Of a DNA stretch of 64,000 nucleotides, positions 1-10,275 are shown piece by piece. Position 1 is the stretch's first letter; each line of letters starts with the position of its first letter. This DNA is from Symsagittifera roscoffensis (taxonomy: Eukaryota > Xenacoelomorpha > Acoela > Convolutidae). Under the pieces are notes generated by a model. It saw only the letters and a list, made by a program, of their open reading frames with translations, ran no database searches and was not told the origin of the DNA. The DNA is taken from contig NC_087064.1 in NCBI RefSeq assembly GCF_963678635.1, positions 56,864,338-56,928,337 of the forward strand. Reading direction: 5' to 3'. A program made the position numbers and the translations under genes.

Positions 1-35
1 AAGAGTACGATTTTGCTCTAAGACAAGAAATACCG

Positions 36-778
36 GTGGGAACGAAGTTACAGCAAATTAATGACAAAAAGAGTTTGTGCCCATGTTGCAGCAGAAAAGT
101 CACATATAGATCAAAGGGGGTTGAATGCGAGAGTTGCAGAAACTGGTATAATCTAAAATGCGGAAAAATATCCGATGACGTATACGCATCAATAACCGAG
201 ATAGTCTGGTATTGTGAAAGCTGCTCCCGCACTCAGAACAAGAAGAAACATACTTCTCAGGTGAAAATGTTCCTCAGGTATGTGGATGACATTGTTAGAA
301 CAGTCAGAGGGGAGCCGAGTTGTCTTCTCGATGCCGTCGATTCTCATCTTCCAAATCTGCAGTTCACTCTAGACGTACAAACTAATTCGGAGGGGAACTT
401 GCCGTTCCTGGATTTGAACATAAATGTATCGCAGGATAGGATTGTAACTTGCAGTTGGTATCAAAAACCAACATCTACTGGACTACACTGAACTATAGAA
501 GCTGCGCCCCAAATCAGTATGAGCGTAGTGTTATCCAAGGCACCGTGCACAGAATTTTTAGTAGTAGATCCAGCAGGAAGCAGTTTGATAAGGCTATGGA
601 AACTGAAAGGGCGCAATGGCTGTCAAATCAATACCTTGAAAATTGGTCCGCAAAGGTGGCGGCAGACGCCCCGAGCAAAATCATCGAGGGTAAAGGCAAG
701 CCCCTCGATAGTGAGAGGTGTTTGTCAACTCAATCACCAGCGGATTTGAAGAGCCCAATGCTTATGATGCAATATTGA
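36..778 (+). pseudogene. PLE reverse transcriptase C-terminal part with inserted PHD-like finger
   Basis: The frame from 36 to 491 starts in a Cys-rich insert and runs into the RT palm. The insert (about 75-230) has CPCC, CESC, NWYNLKC and WYCESC, the spacing of a PHD finger, except that the usual zinc-binding His of the WxHxxC segment is Asn. It is followed by FLRYVDDIV, the RT catalytic motif C. After the stop at 491 the RT-like sequence continues in another frame (449-778: NYRSCAP, then VHRIFSSRS), so one base was lost or gained near 485. The same break is present in copy B. In ordinary PLEs, motif B and motif C are joined by a short linker, so the finger is an insertion. Confidence 0.75.
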
Positions 779-861
779 GGTAACCAAAGCCAATATTTTG
801 CCAACGGGTTACGAATTTTAACTAACGTTCAAGTGGTTTTCACCACAAGAAAGCTAGAATC

Positions 862-1143
862 ATGTTTACCATCACTGAAGTCAGCATTCAATTTTCTAAT
901 GAATCTAAGTCAAGAGTGGTTTATAAAGTGTCATGTAGTGGATGCACTTCCACCTATGTCGGACTAACTGTTCGACATTTGACCTCTAGAATTGAGGAAC
1001 ATAAAAAAGGGATTCACCAGAAGGCCTCCACCTTCAGGGAAATACCGCAGATCTCAGTTGAGAAATTATACATAAGTCAAACAACAAATTACAATTGTTG
1101 TTACAAGAAGCAAAACATATCAGGAAAAAGAAACCGGGCCTGA
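862..1143 (+). pseudogene. PLE GIY-YIG endonuclease domain, copy A
   Basis: A 93-residue open frame resembling the C-terminal endonuclease of Penelope-like elements. The GIY and YIG positions are represented by VVYKV and TYVGL. The downstream Arg-rich helix RHLTSRIEEH carries the expected catalytic Arg, and a CSGC pair sits between, as in many PLE nucleases. It is separated from the RT part by a stop at 778, so it cannot be made as a fusion in this copy. The final residues differ from copy B because of a small indel near 1130. Confidence 0.7.
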
Positions 1144-1499
1144 ACACGCGCGATGAGTTCAGGAGCAAGGAGTTAACACTGAAAATTTAGTCCCAAAATG
1201 TTTTTGGTTCTTTATGTAAAACGTACATGTCTAAATCGAAATTATGACTCAGGAACTTCCAGTCAAATAAATTGAAAAATGTTTAATTAATTTTAGAGGA
1301 TAAAAATTTTTTAATCTCAATAGTAATTTAGAAGTGAACTGTGTTTTGATTGGCTTATTTTTTAACATAATGGTTTAGAACCAAAATGTATGTGAATTAT
1401 TGTAAATAGCATTTGTAAATTGATGTATTATCGTCATGTAGATTAGTTTATTTTAAGAATCCTGACAATGCACATAGTTGCGATTACGTTTGAAATTTA

Positions 1500-1725
1500 C
1501 TTTTAGCAAAAATCTCTTCAGTCACAGTGGGCCTTTAATCCATTTCAGATGAATCAACCTAAAACCCGCTGTATCTCAACATGACTCTGTGAAAATACAC
1601 TCAATAAATTGAATTATGTACTCACATAGTGACGCAACTCTAGAATTAAATAAATATTGTAAGTAAGGAACTTTGGAAATTTTAGGGAATAACTAGTTTT
1701 AACTCCGTTTCTCAGTTGAGTTTTT
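1500..1725 (-). mobile_element. Old LTR relic, reverse orientation, related to the giant gypsy LTR
   Basis: Read on the minus strand, this stretch aligns with part of the LTR at 8205-8783. Shared blocks, in order, are: GTTAAAACTA, an ATTTATTT/ATTATTTG run with TTCT(A/C)GAG, CATGTGAG or TATGTGAG, GAGTGTATTTT, ATGTTGAGATA, GTTTTAGGTTGAT, CATCTGAAATGGAT and CCACTGT. Identity in the best block is roughly 85 percent by eye, much lower than between the two LTRs of the intact element. It is therefore an older solo LTR or fragment from the same or a sister family. It was duplicated with the segment (copy at about 31783-32008). Confidence 0.6.
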
Positions 1726-1775
1726 CAGTTGAGACATGTGTTCGGTTTTGAACGGTTGACAGCTGTAGTATAAAA

Positions 1776-1842
1776 GACGTTACCGAGGATGGTTGGCACG
1801 TTACCGAGGATGGAAAAGACGTTACCGAGGATGGTTGGCATG
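1776..1842 (+). repeat. Short tandem repeat of GTTACCGAGGATGG
   Basis: Three copies of GTTACCGAGGATGG occur, spaced by AAAAGAC or TTGGCAC, just upstream of the endonuclease-like relic. The same three copies are present in duplicate B (about 32056-32125). I see no function. Confidence 0.8.
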
Positions 1843-2384
1843 GTCTTTCTTGCCTCAAAAGTGCAGGGAGATTCTCTAGGCATTCAAACCTGAATGCCCT
1901 TATAAAGCAGAGTCTATCATCTACTCACATTCCGTCTATTTTAGAACCACGACACCTCTACAGGACCGATCAGAAGCGACCAGACGGTTTGACGCTCGTT
2001 CCATGGGCTGATGGTAAGCAGCTCTTGTGGGATGTAACGGTAGTAGACTACTTAGCTCCTTGTAGGATTAATGCCGGGTTTGTTTGTAACCCTGGTACGG
2101 CTGCCGCTGAAGCGGAAGTGCGAAAAATTGACAAGTATAAAGATCTTGTAAATGATGGATATCTTTTTCAACCGCTAGCTTTTGAAATTCAGGGCGCGGC
2201 TGGCCCCAGCACAGAAGTTTTTTTGAGCAAGCTTTGTAAGAACCTAAGCATATGCACTGAGGAACCCAGAGCAGGCAGCTTTTTAAAACAGAGAATCTCC
2301 CTGGCAATACAGATTGCGAACGCCGCTTGCGTACTCGGAACAATAAATGACAAAATAACTTTCGACGAAATTTTTTACTTGTAA
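1835..2384 (+). pseudogene. LINE-type C-terminal endonuclease-like domain, copy A
   Basis: An open frame runs from about 1835 to the stop at 2384. It begins with a Cys/Arg/His-rich stretch (SAGRFSRHSNLN), followed by KRPDGLTLVPW, then LLWDVTVVD, a KIDKYKDL segment, and a C-terminal block ending ISLAIQIANAACVLGT. The order PD, x(n), D-V-T, K-x-K-Y is what is seen in PD-(D/E)XK restriction-like endonuclease domains at the C-termini of some non-LTR retrotransposon proteins. I infer a relic of such a LINE; no RT part is visible nearby. Copy B (32118-32667) has an essentially identical reading frame. Confidence 0.5.
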
Positions 2385-3888
2385 CACTTGTATATTATAT
2401 TATCTCGTGTCGAGTTGCGTGTTCTTATTGAAGAAACGTAACCCGTATCGATTTCAATTGAAAAGGACTTAAACACGTGTCATCTTCTCTTATCATTATC
2501 ACTTCCATATCTAAAAAATTCCAAGGATTTTGACTGGAATACATGATGAAGGGACTATGACTGTAAATTCGGTTACTATGATACTTCTGACCTTCTGATT
2601 ACCTTGAAAAAAAAAGCTGTTTTAGATGGTGTCCGGCTAATAAGACGACAACTGTTAAAACGACAGCTGCTTTTGATGGGACCTTAAGACGACACTACAC
2701 GCTATTCTCAAAATTGCATTTCTGGAGTAGTTTTGAAAATTACTTTCTATAATGCTTCTGTCTTAATGTCTTGTCGTTTAATGTCTTGTGATCTTCATGC
2801 CTTGACGTCTTAATGGCCTGTCGTATTTTTTTTATTAAGCATCGTTCTAGAGCTATCGAAAGAATACTGAGTCTGCAGCTGAAAGAAAGTTAACAAACTT
2901 GACTTTGTCGGCTTTATTGATTTCATCCCAATTTTTGTCGGCTCTCTTGCCCGGTCTTCAGTTCCCTAACTTGTTGGTAGATTTTCAAACATATTTTTGT
3001 CGAGTTTTTCAATGTAGTTAATGGTTTCCTGGTTTTAAACGAGCCATAATTGTCTGTTACAACATGTTTTCAAGTATTTTTTATGGAAGAAATTTTCAGT
3101 TTTTCAGGAGGCATAGTTTCGATTTAATGTTTTCGTTCTGAAAGTGCATCTAATAATTATAGTTTCAATTAGTTGGGTGTGTTTTAGGTTCAAGCTGTTT
3201 CACTTGAAATCGATTCTAGGTAATGGCATATCTTACTGTTTTCATGTCAAATATTTTTCGAAGAAAAAATCCCAGAAAAATTTATTTGCCATTTTTTTTT
3301 TCAATTTTACTTTCATTTTGATCCTACTTTATAGCAAATAACGTATAGGGACTGTGCTTGTCCGCAATTATGTTCCTGTAAGATATGCAAGTTGTTTAAT
3401 TGCCCGAGTTTAAGCAAAGTTTTTGAGTAAATTAACAATTTTTGTATCTCGATTGGGTTACCAATGTTTTTTCTTATCGTTTCTGTCTATTGGTTATGAG
3501 AAAGAATTGAATGAAGTTCATGTGGCCCGATCCTTCTTATCATTTTTAGGTAGTTTTTTCCTATAAGACTTGCATTTTTTTGATTTCTCCAATAGAGTTC
3601 ATTCAGTGTTTGTTTTTGGCATTTAGTTTTTTCGCGAGTGGTTCGAAGCTCAGCTTTGCCCCTGTCTGTATTTTATTATACAATTTGTCATTTAATTTTC
3701 TTACCTTTGAAGCCCATTTAACTTAAACGTTTTCCTCTAATGCATAGGTATCGGCCTTCGGCGCATTTATGAAGCTTACGTCTTTCTCTCTATCTAGATC
3801 TGAGCAGAGTGGCATCCCATTCTTGTGTATTGTCGCCAATCCAAGTATTGCACAATAAACCAATCATTTAAAATGGTTGCAGATAAAA
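2385..3888. other. Non-coding upstream region of V-ATPase H copy A
   Basis: AT-rich DNA without a convincing coding frame; it should contain the promoter and 5' leader of the V-ATPase H copy. A TTGCAG just before the ATG at 3889 could be a splice acceptor for an untranslated first exon. Positions about 3421-3798 are absent from copy B: B jumps from the equivalent of 3420 to the equivalent of 3799. That A-only block contains GGTTCGAAGCTC, which resembles a tRNA B box. Confidence 0.7.
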
Positions 3889-5720
3889 ATGGCTACTGAG
3901 TTTGCTACCCAGTCTTTCAAAGACATGCCAGGTGCCATGGACAAGCTGAAAATTGAAGCGGTGGAAGTAAGAGAATCCCGAATCAATTGGCAGAGCTATT
4001 ACCAGTAATTTGTTTGTGAACAGGTGCTCCAACCGCTAGTGCCAGGCTTTATATCAACGCTGTTGTTTTAGAGGTCAAATGATCAGCAAAGAAGACTTTG
4101 AGTTTATCCAACAATTCGATTTGGCACCTAGACACCGTAAATGCGAATTATTAGATACCAAAGGACCCGAGGTAAATTGGCTGCTGGTCTTGTCGTACTT
4201 GGATATATTAAAAACTTGATTTGAAAAAAGATGAAGTTTTAGTGCGTGAAATCAATCCTGACATTGCTTCGCCATATTCCAAAAGATCAGAATCTGCGAT
4301 ACATTTTGACAATTGTCGATGATCTGCTGGAGGTTTGTTCAAAGCGTTTTTGAGTTTGAATAACATTGAGATCATTGAAGTTATTGAAATCTCTATTTGT
4401 TTTTATTTATAGGATCAATTACGTAGAATAGTAGCGATGTAAAATAAAGAATGTGAACAAAATGAAAATTATTAACAATTCATGGAAGTTGATGTTTTTT
4501 GGTCATAGGTGTTTGTACTTTTTCTCAACGTATCATAGTGTGTTTCTAGTTTTAACTTTGCCGAAGAAATTTACCATTAAGTGCACCAGCCGAGATTTCA
4601 AATAGTGCAAATGGGACTTTTGGCCTTCGGAACTTTCACGGTTACTATTAATCTGCTCTTAATCTTCACCTCATAATTGTTTGTTTGCAGGAAGACAACT
4701 CGCGGGTAGAATTATTCGTGCAGCATTCGAAGAAAGGAGGCTCTAGTCTGAGTTGCTTTCTCCCCTTTCTACTCAGACCGGATGCCTTTATTGCTCATCA
4801 GGTGGCTAGAATTTTGGCTACGATCTGTGTTAACGCAGTAGACCAGATGGAGGAACAGGATCTGGATTATTATTTCACATGGTTTATTACGCAACTTGGA
4901 ACAAACGGTGTAAGTCCATTGTGGTTGTAGTCTTTCTGGTCTCGAAGAGGCTGTACAACTGATTATTTCAAGCCTTAAAGTAACATAACAAGATATGAGT
5001 TGACTGGTTCATCCTTTCAGTATTAAAAAATCTCAAAGGATTTGAAGATACGATATTTCAAGAAAGGTTAACGGGTTGTTTGGTATGGTGTACCAGTGTA
5101 ACCTTTTTTTACGAATCACCACTTGCATCGGAAAAATTAATTTTCTTGAAAATAGAAGAAAAATAGTAGTTAACTAAATATTCGAAAGTATTAGGAGAGT
5201 ATGTACTCTGACAAGATAATGCGAACAGATTGGAGAGGGACCTAAACATAAACAATAATTGATTTTGTCAAATAATTGAAAGCGTGAGTATTATTCAGTC
5301 ACTAAAAATCACGACTACGAAAAGATATCCTTAAGAAAAATGCGTAGATGATTCCGAAAGCGATTTCTACTGAATTTTTCCATAACGCTACGATTTTCAA
5401 GATACTTGGAAACTGTTATCTTTTAGAACGAATACCTCCAAAACGTTGCAAGATGTTTGATGAAGTTACTAAGTGTAGAAGCTTATAGACAGCGACTGGT
5501 TAACACGAAGGAAGCTGTAGGAGTAATCATTAGAGCTCTTGGGAAAAAGATCCGATTCCAGTTGCAGTACCAGCTCATTAACTGTCTCTGGCTGCTGTCG
5601 TTCAGTCAAAATATAGTGGAGACTACTTTGGTACAGTACAATCCCATACCCGTGTTGGGTTCCATTCTCAGCGAGGCTATCAAAGACAAAGTTATCAGGA
5701 TCACTGTCGCATTTTTCAGA
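3889..5720 (+). pseudogene. V-ATPase subunit H, truncated duplicate (exons 1-5 only)
   Basis: Five coding exons match the intact gene downstream: 3889-4004, 4072-4171, 4243-4332, 4691-4909 and 5427-5720. They encode the N-terminal HEAT/armadillo-like part of the V1 subunit H, which regulates coupling of V1 to Vo. Exons 6-8 are missing: the duplicated segment ends at about 6990, inside what would be intron 5. Relative to copy B it has a weaker exon-1 donor (GTAATT instead of GTAAGT), Arg for Gly in KKIRFQLQYQ, and Val for Ala in AHQVARI, changes away from conserved residues. I infer a non-functional partial duplicate, although a short transcript cannot be excluded. Confidence 0.85.
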
Positions 5721-6378
5721 GTGAGTTCGATGATTGCGCTCGATCAAATATAACTTTCAGATTAACAGTGGAGTTAACAAAATCTTTTGATAGCTTGATT
5801 TACAATAAAATCAAATTTCTTGGCATCTCCATCCCATTTGGTCGAGAGATAACGACTCTATCTGGAACGGTAAAGGTCTCAGGTTTGAATCATTTTCTAG
5901 ACCAGGACTTAATTTTTTTTTTCAAATTGCAAATATTCCGCGTTAAAAATTTTGTTGGCCTATCGTTAGTCTGATTATGTTTCGTCTTAGCTTCCAAGTC
6001 ACACTTTTTTATACTGTAAGCGGTTTTCATGGTAGTTGCAAGTGTATTTGATTAACTATCCCTGATTTTGTATATTTTTTCTCGAATTTAAAAATATGGT
6101 TTTATTTTTGTCTGCTATATTCCAATGTTATGTCTGAGCGATATCGCAAATGGTGCAAAGCTCCGCTTTGCCTACTGTGAATTATGGCATTAGGTTTTAC
6201 ACCTCGAGACATTTAATTGTTCCGACTATTGAAAATAGGGAGGAACTTTGTTCTCGGGTGTGTTTTAGTTTTCTTTTTTTTTGTTTTGCACGAAAAATCA
6301 GGAACCACAAATAATCATCGTAATGGGTGGAGTGATATATCATAATAAAGCCCTTTCATTCCTGATTCGAGAGACCAG

Positions 6379-6465
6379 TGTCCTAGTGGCGAGAAAAACC
6401 GGTGTGAAGTTTTTGAGTTTTAGTCTAACTTTGAGCTTAAAAAGCACTTAAATAATGAACTCAAA
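6379..6465 (+). other. Copy-A-specific 87 bp where copy B has 524 bp
   Basis: The A and B duplicates agree up to CCTGATTCGAGAG and agree again from TGCACTTTTTGAG. Between those points copy A has 87 bp, starting CCAGTGTCCTAGTGGCGAG, while copy B has 524 bp (36287-36810). One of the two alleles was replaced after the duplication. Confidence 0.75.
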
Positions 6466-6990
6466 TAATGCACTTTTTGAGTTCAATTGAAATTCATCTG
6501 CTGAAAATGACGTAAATAGCACTCTCCAAATACGAACGTGGAAATGGCGCGAAAAAAAACGTGAACGATTTCTAGTTTCGAAAGTGGAATTTATTTTTAA
6601 GATTTCCCAGAGGAATAAAAACTTTGCCTATTGATCCAGTTTTCTCAAGTTGGGTTCATGTTATCAAAAAAGCGCCAATCATAAATTGTTCTAGAAATTT
6701 AGAGAGCTTCCAGGGCGTCTATTTTTTCTGTGAAATTCAAAAGTTGAGATTTTTTCAAGAAAGTCACTGTTTTTTTTAATGTTTACTTGCGTTCATTACT
6801 CTTTTCCAATCTTCGATTGGCTATATTTTTTTGAATAAAACCTTTGCCCAATTTTACTTTGACTGTTGAGTATGCCTAATTTCTAGGTTTTCGTCAGATC
6901 TTTTTTTATCACACGACACAAAAACATTTATTTGAAAAAACTCATGGAAAGTTTTTATATGTATTTTTTAAGAGTAGAGTATGGTGGTAA
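6466..6990 (+). repeat. Dispersed intronic repeat, copy in duplicate A
   Basis: This block, starting TGCACTTTTTGAGTTCAATTG, recurs at 36811, about 39527 (diverged) and about 40776. It contains the shared strings GAACGATTTCTAGTTTCGAA and TTCGATTGGCTAT. No coding capacity is seen. It ends at the duplication junction near 6990. Confidence 0.7.
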
Positions 6991-7170
6991 CATCTTTTCG
7001 AGACAATGTGCAAAATCTTGAACATTCCGATGAAATTGAAGAAGATATGGGTCAGAAGACGACTGATGCCATGGTTTAGAGCCAACATGACTTCATGGTT
7101 GTACGAGAATGCCAAGAAGCATATGTCGAAGCACAGCGGAGTATACAGTGCGCATACAGTGCGCCTCACA
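6991..7170 (+). pseudogene. Fragment of a diverged relative of the giant gypsy cargo ORF
   Basis: Starting exactly at the duplication junction, a frame reads FETMCKILNIP, then IW, RR, PWFRA, TSWLY, K, HM and KH. The same positions in the last ORF of the giant retroelement (near 28760-28905) read FETACKVFAIP, IW, PWFRA, TSWLY, HM, KH. About 27 of 50 aligned residues are identical by my count, so this is not a copy of the present element but a relative that diverged under protein constraint. The conserved aromatic pattern suggests a real folded domain. It is cut off at both ends. Confidence 0.75.
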
Positions 7171-8204
7171 ATTGAAAAATCAAAAAAACATCTGGTGAAA
7201 CTTTATGTGAAATAGAAGCCGCGGCAAATTCATACGCACAAAACATAAAGCAAACACCAAGAGACAAAGCCGTTGAAAAAACGAGGAAATATCTCAAAGG
7301 TAATGGGTTGCTGGCTGCGCCTTTTGATAAGGGGGTTGGTTTTTGCATTCTGAGGAAACAAACGTATGAATCAAAGCTAAAATTTTTGTTGCAATCTGCT
7401 CAGTTTTTGAAAAAAGATGCAACCACTGATGAGGTTATACTGAAAATTGGGAAGGAACTTAACAAAGAACTACTAGCCATGAACAAAAGAGACAAGATAA
7501 GTGATCGGTAATATTCTAAGATGAGGGCAACCCTCCCGTTTGTACGGTTTAGCTAAGGTACACTAGGCTGAGACACCCCTACAACCAGTACTCTCATTTC
7601 GAGGCAGCTCGTATGAGAATCTTAACAAAACGCTGTCAAAGTTTTTTGACATCATCGATGGAGCCAATATAGAAACCAATACTAAAGATGCCAGAGAAAC
7701 AATTGAAAATTTGGCTCTGAGTCTCTTGATGTGAAAAGTTTGCACACCAACGTTCCACCGAAGGAGGCAATTGAAATTGCTTTACTGAAGCTGTACAGCC
7801 AGGAGTCTCCCCCTGAAATTCAAAGATCAACCATTAAAAGGCTTTTGAATCTGGCGGTCAGCAAAGTACATTTTAAGTGTAATGGTTCATGGTATGTACA
7901 AGTTGATGGTTTAGCAATGGGCGCGTCCCCCGCTGTTATTCTGGCAAACTTATGGCTGAAAGAGTACGATTTTGCTCTAAGACAAGAAATACCGGTGGGA
8001 ACGAAGTTACAGCAAATTAATGACAAAAAGAGTTTGTGCCCATGTTGCAGCAGAAAAGTCACATATAGATCAAAGGGGGTTGAATGCGAGAGTTGCCGAA
8101 ACTGGTATAATCTAAAATGCGCAAAAATATCCGATGACGTATACGCATCAATAACCGAGATAGTCTGGTATTGTGAAAGCTGCTCCCGCACTCAGAACAA
8201 GAAG
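7171..8204 (+). pseudogene. Penelope-like element 5' half, copy B (dead, split by LTR element)
   Basis: The start of a PLE polyprotein: a frame from about 7171 to 7511 contains GLLAAPFDKGVGFCILRK, typical of the region before the RT fingers. Then comes RLYGLAKVH with an in-frame TAG near 7561, then RPVLS-like sequence. A frameshift near 7722 leads into the 7731-8270 frame with RT motif A (LDVKSLHTNVPP, in part upstream of 7731) and motif B (VDGLAMGASPAVILANLWL), followed by the PHD-like insert (8034-8190). The LTR element interrupts the gene at 8205, and the catalytic YVDD motif present in copy A is lost at this junction. The rest of the element is at 30625-31458. Confidence 0.8.
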
Positions 8205-8454
8205 AACATTCAATGGAAGAGAGGACAACTCAAGTGTCCCGATGGTTCATGCAGAAACTTTGATTCTTGAGACAGAACTTACTTCTGTGGTTAAAACTAA
8301 TTAGCATCAAACTTATTTAGTTATATTATTTGATTCTCGAGCTGCTTATCTTTTAATTACTCCTCATACTCAAGTGCATCGACATGTGAGTTCTCAATTT
8401 AAATTTCTCGAGTGTATTTTATGATAGTTATGTTGAGATAAGGCGAGTTTTAGG

Positions 8455-8477
8455 TTGATCCATCTGAAATGGATCAA
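8455..8477 (+). other. Hairpin in the LTR
   Basis: TTGATCCAT and ATGGATCAA form a perfect 9-bp stem around a CTGAA loop. The older LTR relic at 1500-1725 keeps this stem with two C-to-T changes that leave G-U wobble pairs. It lies just before the poly(A) signal, so a role in the 3' end of the retroelement RNA is an inference. Confidence 0.6.
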
Positions 8478-8490
8478 AGTTCCACTGTCC

Positions 8491-8496
8491 AATAAA
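8491..8496 (+). promoter_or_regulatory. Poly(A) signal AATAAA in 5' LTR
   Basis: AATAAA directly after the LTR hairpin. The matching hexamer in the 3' LTR is at 30332-30337 and would end the element's transcripts. Confidence 0.5.
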
Positions 8497-9250
8497 AAGT
8501 AACTAAGCGGATTGTTCCGACCCGGTTTTTAACGGCGTTCATGTATTTTGGGTATTTCGAGACCTAAGTATGGGGACGCTTTTATTTCTAGAGTGGGGGG
8601 GTATTTTGGTAGTGGCATTTAAGCTGTAACGGGTCCAGTCTCATGTCGCAAGCGAACCGAATTGGCTCCGACCGTTCTTGAGGTAGAAAAACACAAGAGA
8701 TAGTGTCCCTGACTCTTGAGCCAATGGTTATAGGGCCTATTTTTCTTAAGCCTCATGTGTGACTACAGTAGACGAATGTTACATAGTGTTTTTATGGCGC
8801 TCCTGGGTGTTTTTACGACATCATGACTACGGAGTCGAACCCACTTGACACAGCTCCGGGCTACATGCCCATTCTAGAGTACCGGTGGTACGGTTCAGCG
8901 GGAACGTGTAAACCTTCCGGTTGTACCGTGATAGCTTTTTAAGAAAACTCAAGAAAACTTCCTGGTACGCTCTCTGAACGAGGCTTAGCTAACCGAGTGA
9001 AGGGGGGCAACTAGGGGGACAAAAACACGAGCAAAAAAGAATACAAAAAGGAACAAAAACCATAAAACGAAAAAAGACAGTGACTTTGATACCAAATTAG
9101 TTGGATCAAACCTTTGTATTAATTAAATAGTATACACATACTGTTTTATAAGACCGATCGTTTCGATCAATCTAGCAATTTGAACCAGTGACTTCAGGAA
9201 GGTGCCCGAGTGGGGGGCGTTGTTAAGGTTTTTCAGATAGATTGCGACCC

Positions 9251-9380
9251 AACCGGACCACTAGGAGACTTGACTGGAAAGGGTGACCAGTCGAGTGGGA
9301 AAGTGGTTCACAAGGATCGAAACGGACCACTAGGAGACTTGATTGGAAAAGGTGACCAGTCGAGTGGGAAAGTGGTTCTG
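9251..9380 (+). repeat. Tandem duplication of a ~72-bp unit in the leader
   Basis: The strings GGACCACTAGGAGACTTGA and GGTGACCAGTCGAGTGGG each occur twice, 72 bases apart, with few differences. Function is unknown; RNA packaging or leader structure would be a guess. Confidence 0.8.
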
Positions 9381-10275
9381 CTGTCAAGTGCAGAACAGAG
9401 ACAAACAGCACAGGACCACTACAAGAGGACGCACAGGGGTGTTCTCAAGTCGAACAACGGGTATCGTTAGAATCCACATTACATTATAGGAAATAAGTGT
9501 AAAATTGGATAAGCGGAGTCCCATTGTTTTGAGGCAGTTTTTACTCAAGCAGGCCTGGAAACAGGTCTACGGTTTTCTCTCGAGAGGTTTAGCACCCGGC
9601 GCTTAAGGGATTTTTCGGCTTAAGAGGGGGGCTAAAGAGGGGGGAGGTTAGTAGGGGGGCTGGTTAGGTTAGAGGTTGGCGGTTGTAAATTGTAAAAAGG
9701 GGGGAAATTAGAGTAACTAATTAATCGACATCGTTGATTTAGTTACATTAGCCATCAACACGCGTTGGTAATAATAGGTGGATATCCAAAATTTAACTCG
9801 AGTTAAGATTGGTACGCTGGTTGGATTGGTAGGGGGGAACGGATATAGACAGTTTTTGTGATACCCCATAAGATCGCTAGTGGGGGGAGGAAAACGCGTG
9901 GCAGTTAGGTACCAGACATTTTTTTTTCGACAGAAGGTCGACATTTGTCTCCTTTGAATTTTAGGTGGGTTGATTTCTCTGTTTTATTATTTTTTCTTGT
10001 TTAAAAATATTTTTTTATATATATTGTTGCGTTTTGGTGAGGATTTGCGATTGATTTTTATACTAACAGGTGATCACAAGATACCTGCGCACAGGTTTTG
10101 GTTTCAAGTTGCTTGGAACATAGAAAAAGAGGTAATTCAAAAAGAGGGGTTAGCATTTGGCCATTAAGAGAGGGTTTTTGGGATTTTCACTAGAGCTTGA
10201 GTGGTGGTACAAGGTACAGTGAATCGAGAAGTCCCTACAACGAAGAAGAAAGAGATCCGATATCCAGACACTCAG

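Larger units (their letters stand above)
1..1143 (+). mobile_element. Penelope-like element, 3' half, copy A (dead)
   Basis: This is the downstream half of a Penelope-like retroelement. It holds the end of a reverse transcriptase domain with the catalytic YVDD motif, an RT thumb-like region, and a C-terminal GIY-YIG endonuclease. The left part lies outside the window but is represented in copy B (7171-8204). Positions 1-245 match 7960-8204, and 340 onward matches 30625 onward at a constant offset. Both copies share a frameshift near position 485, so the element was already dead before the segment was duplicated. RT plus GIY-YIG is the established diagnostic architecture of PLEs. Confidence 0.85.
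8205..8783 (+). repeat. 5' LTR
   Basis: It matches 30045-30624 almost base for base. It ends GAATGTTACA, whose complement mirrors the AACATTC at its start. The 3' LTR begins TGAACATTC, so the 5' LTR seems to have lost its first two bases at the junction with the PLE. It contains a 9-bp hairpin (8455-8477) and a poly(A) signal AATAAA at 8491. Confidence 0.9.

Noticed and set aside
8826-8890. tRNA-like sequence on the minus strand (GGGTTCGACTCCG B-box match)
   Set aside because: Only the B box fits; acceptor and anticodon stems do not form.
9210-9470. 86-codon ORF in the retroelement leader
   Set aside because: Its content is the two 72-bp repeats; no conserved motif or context.
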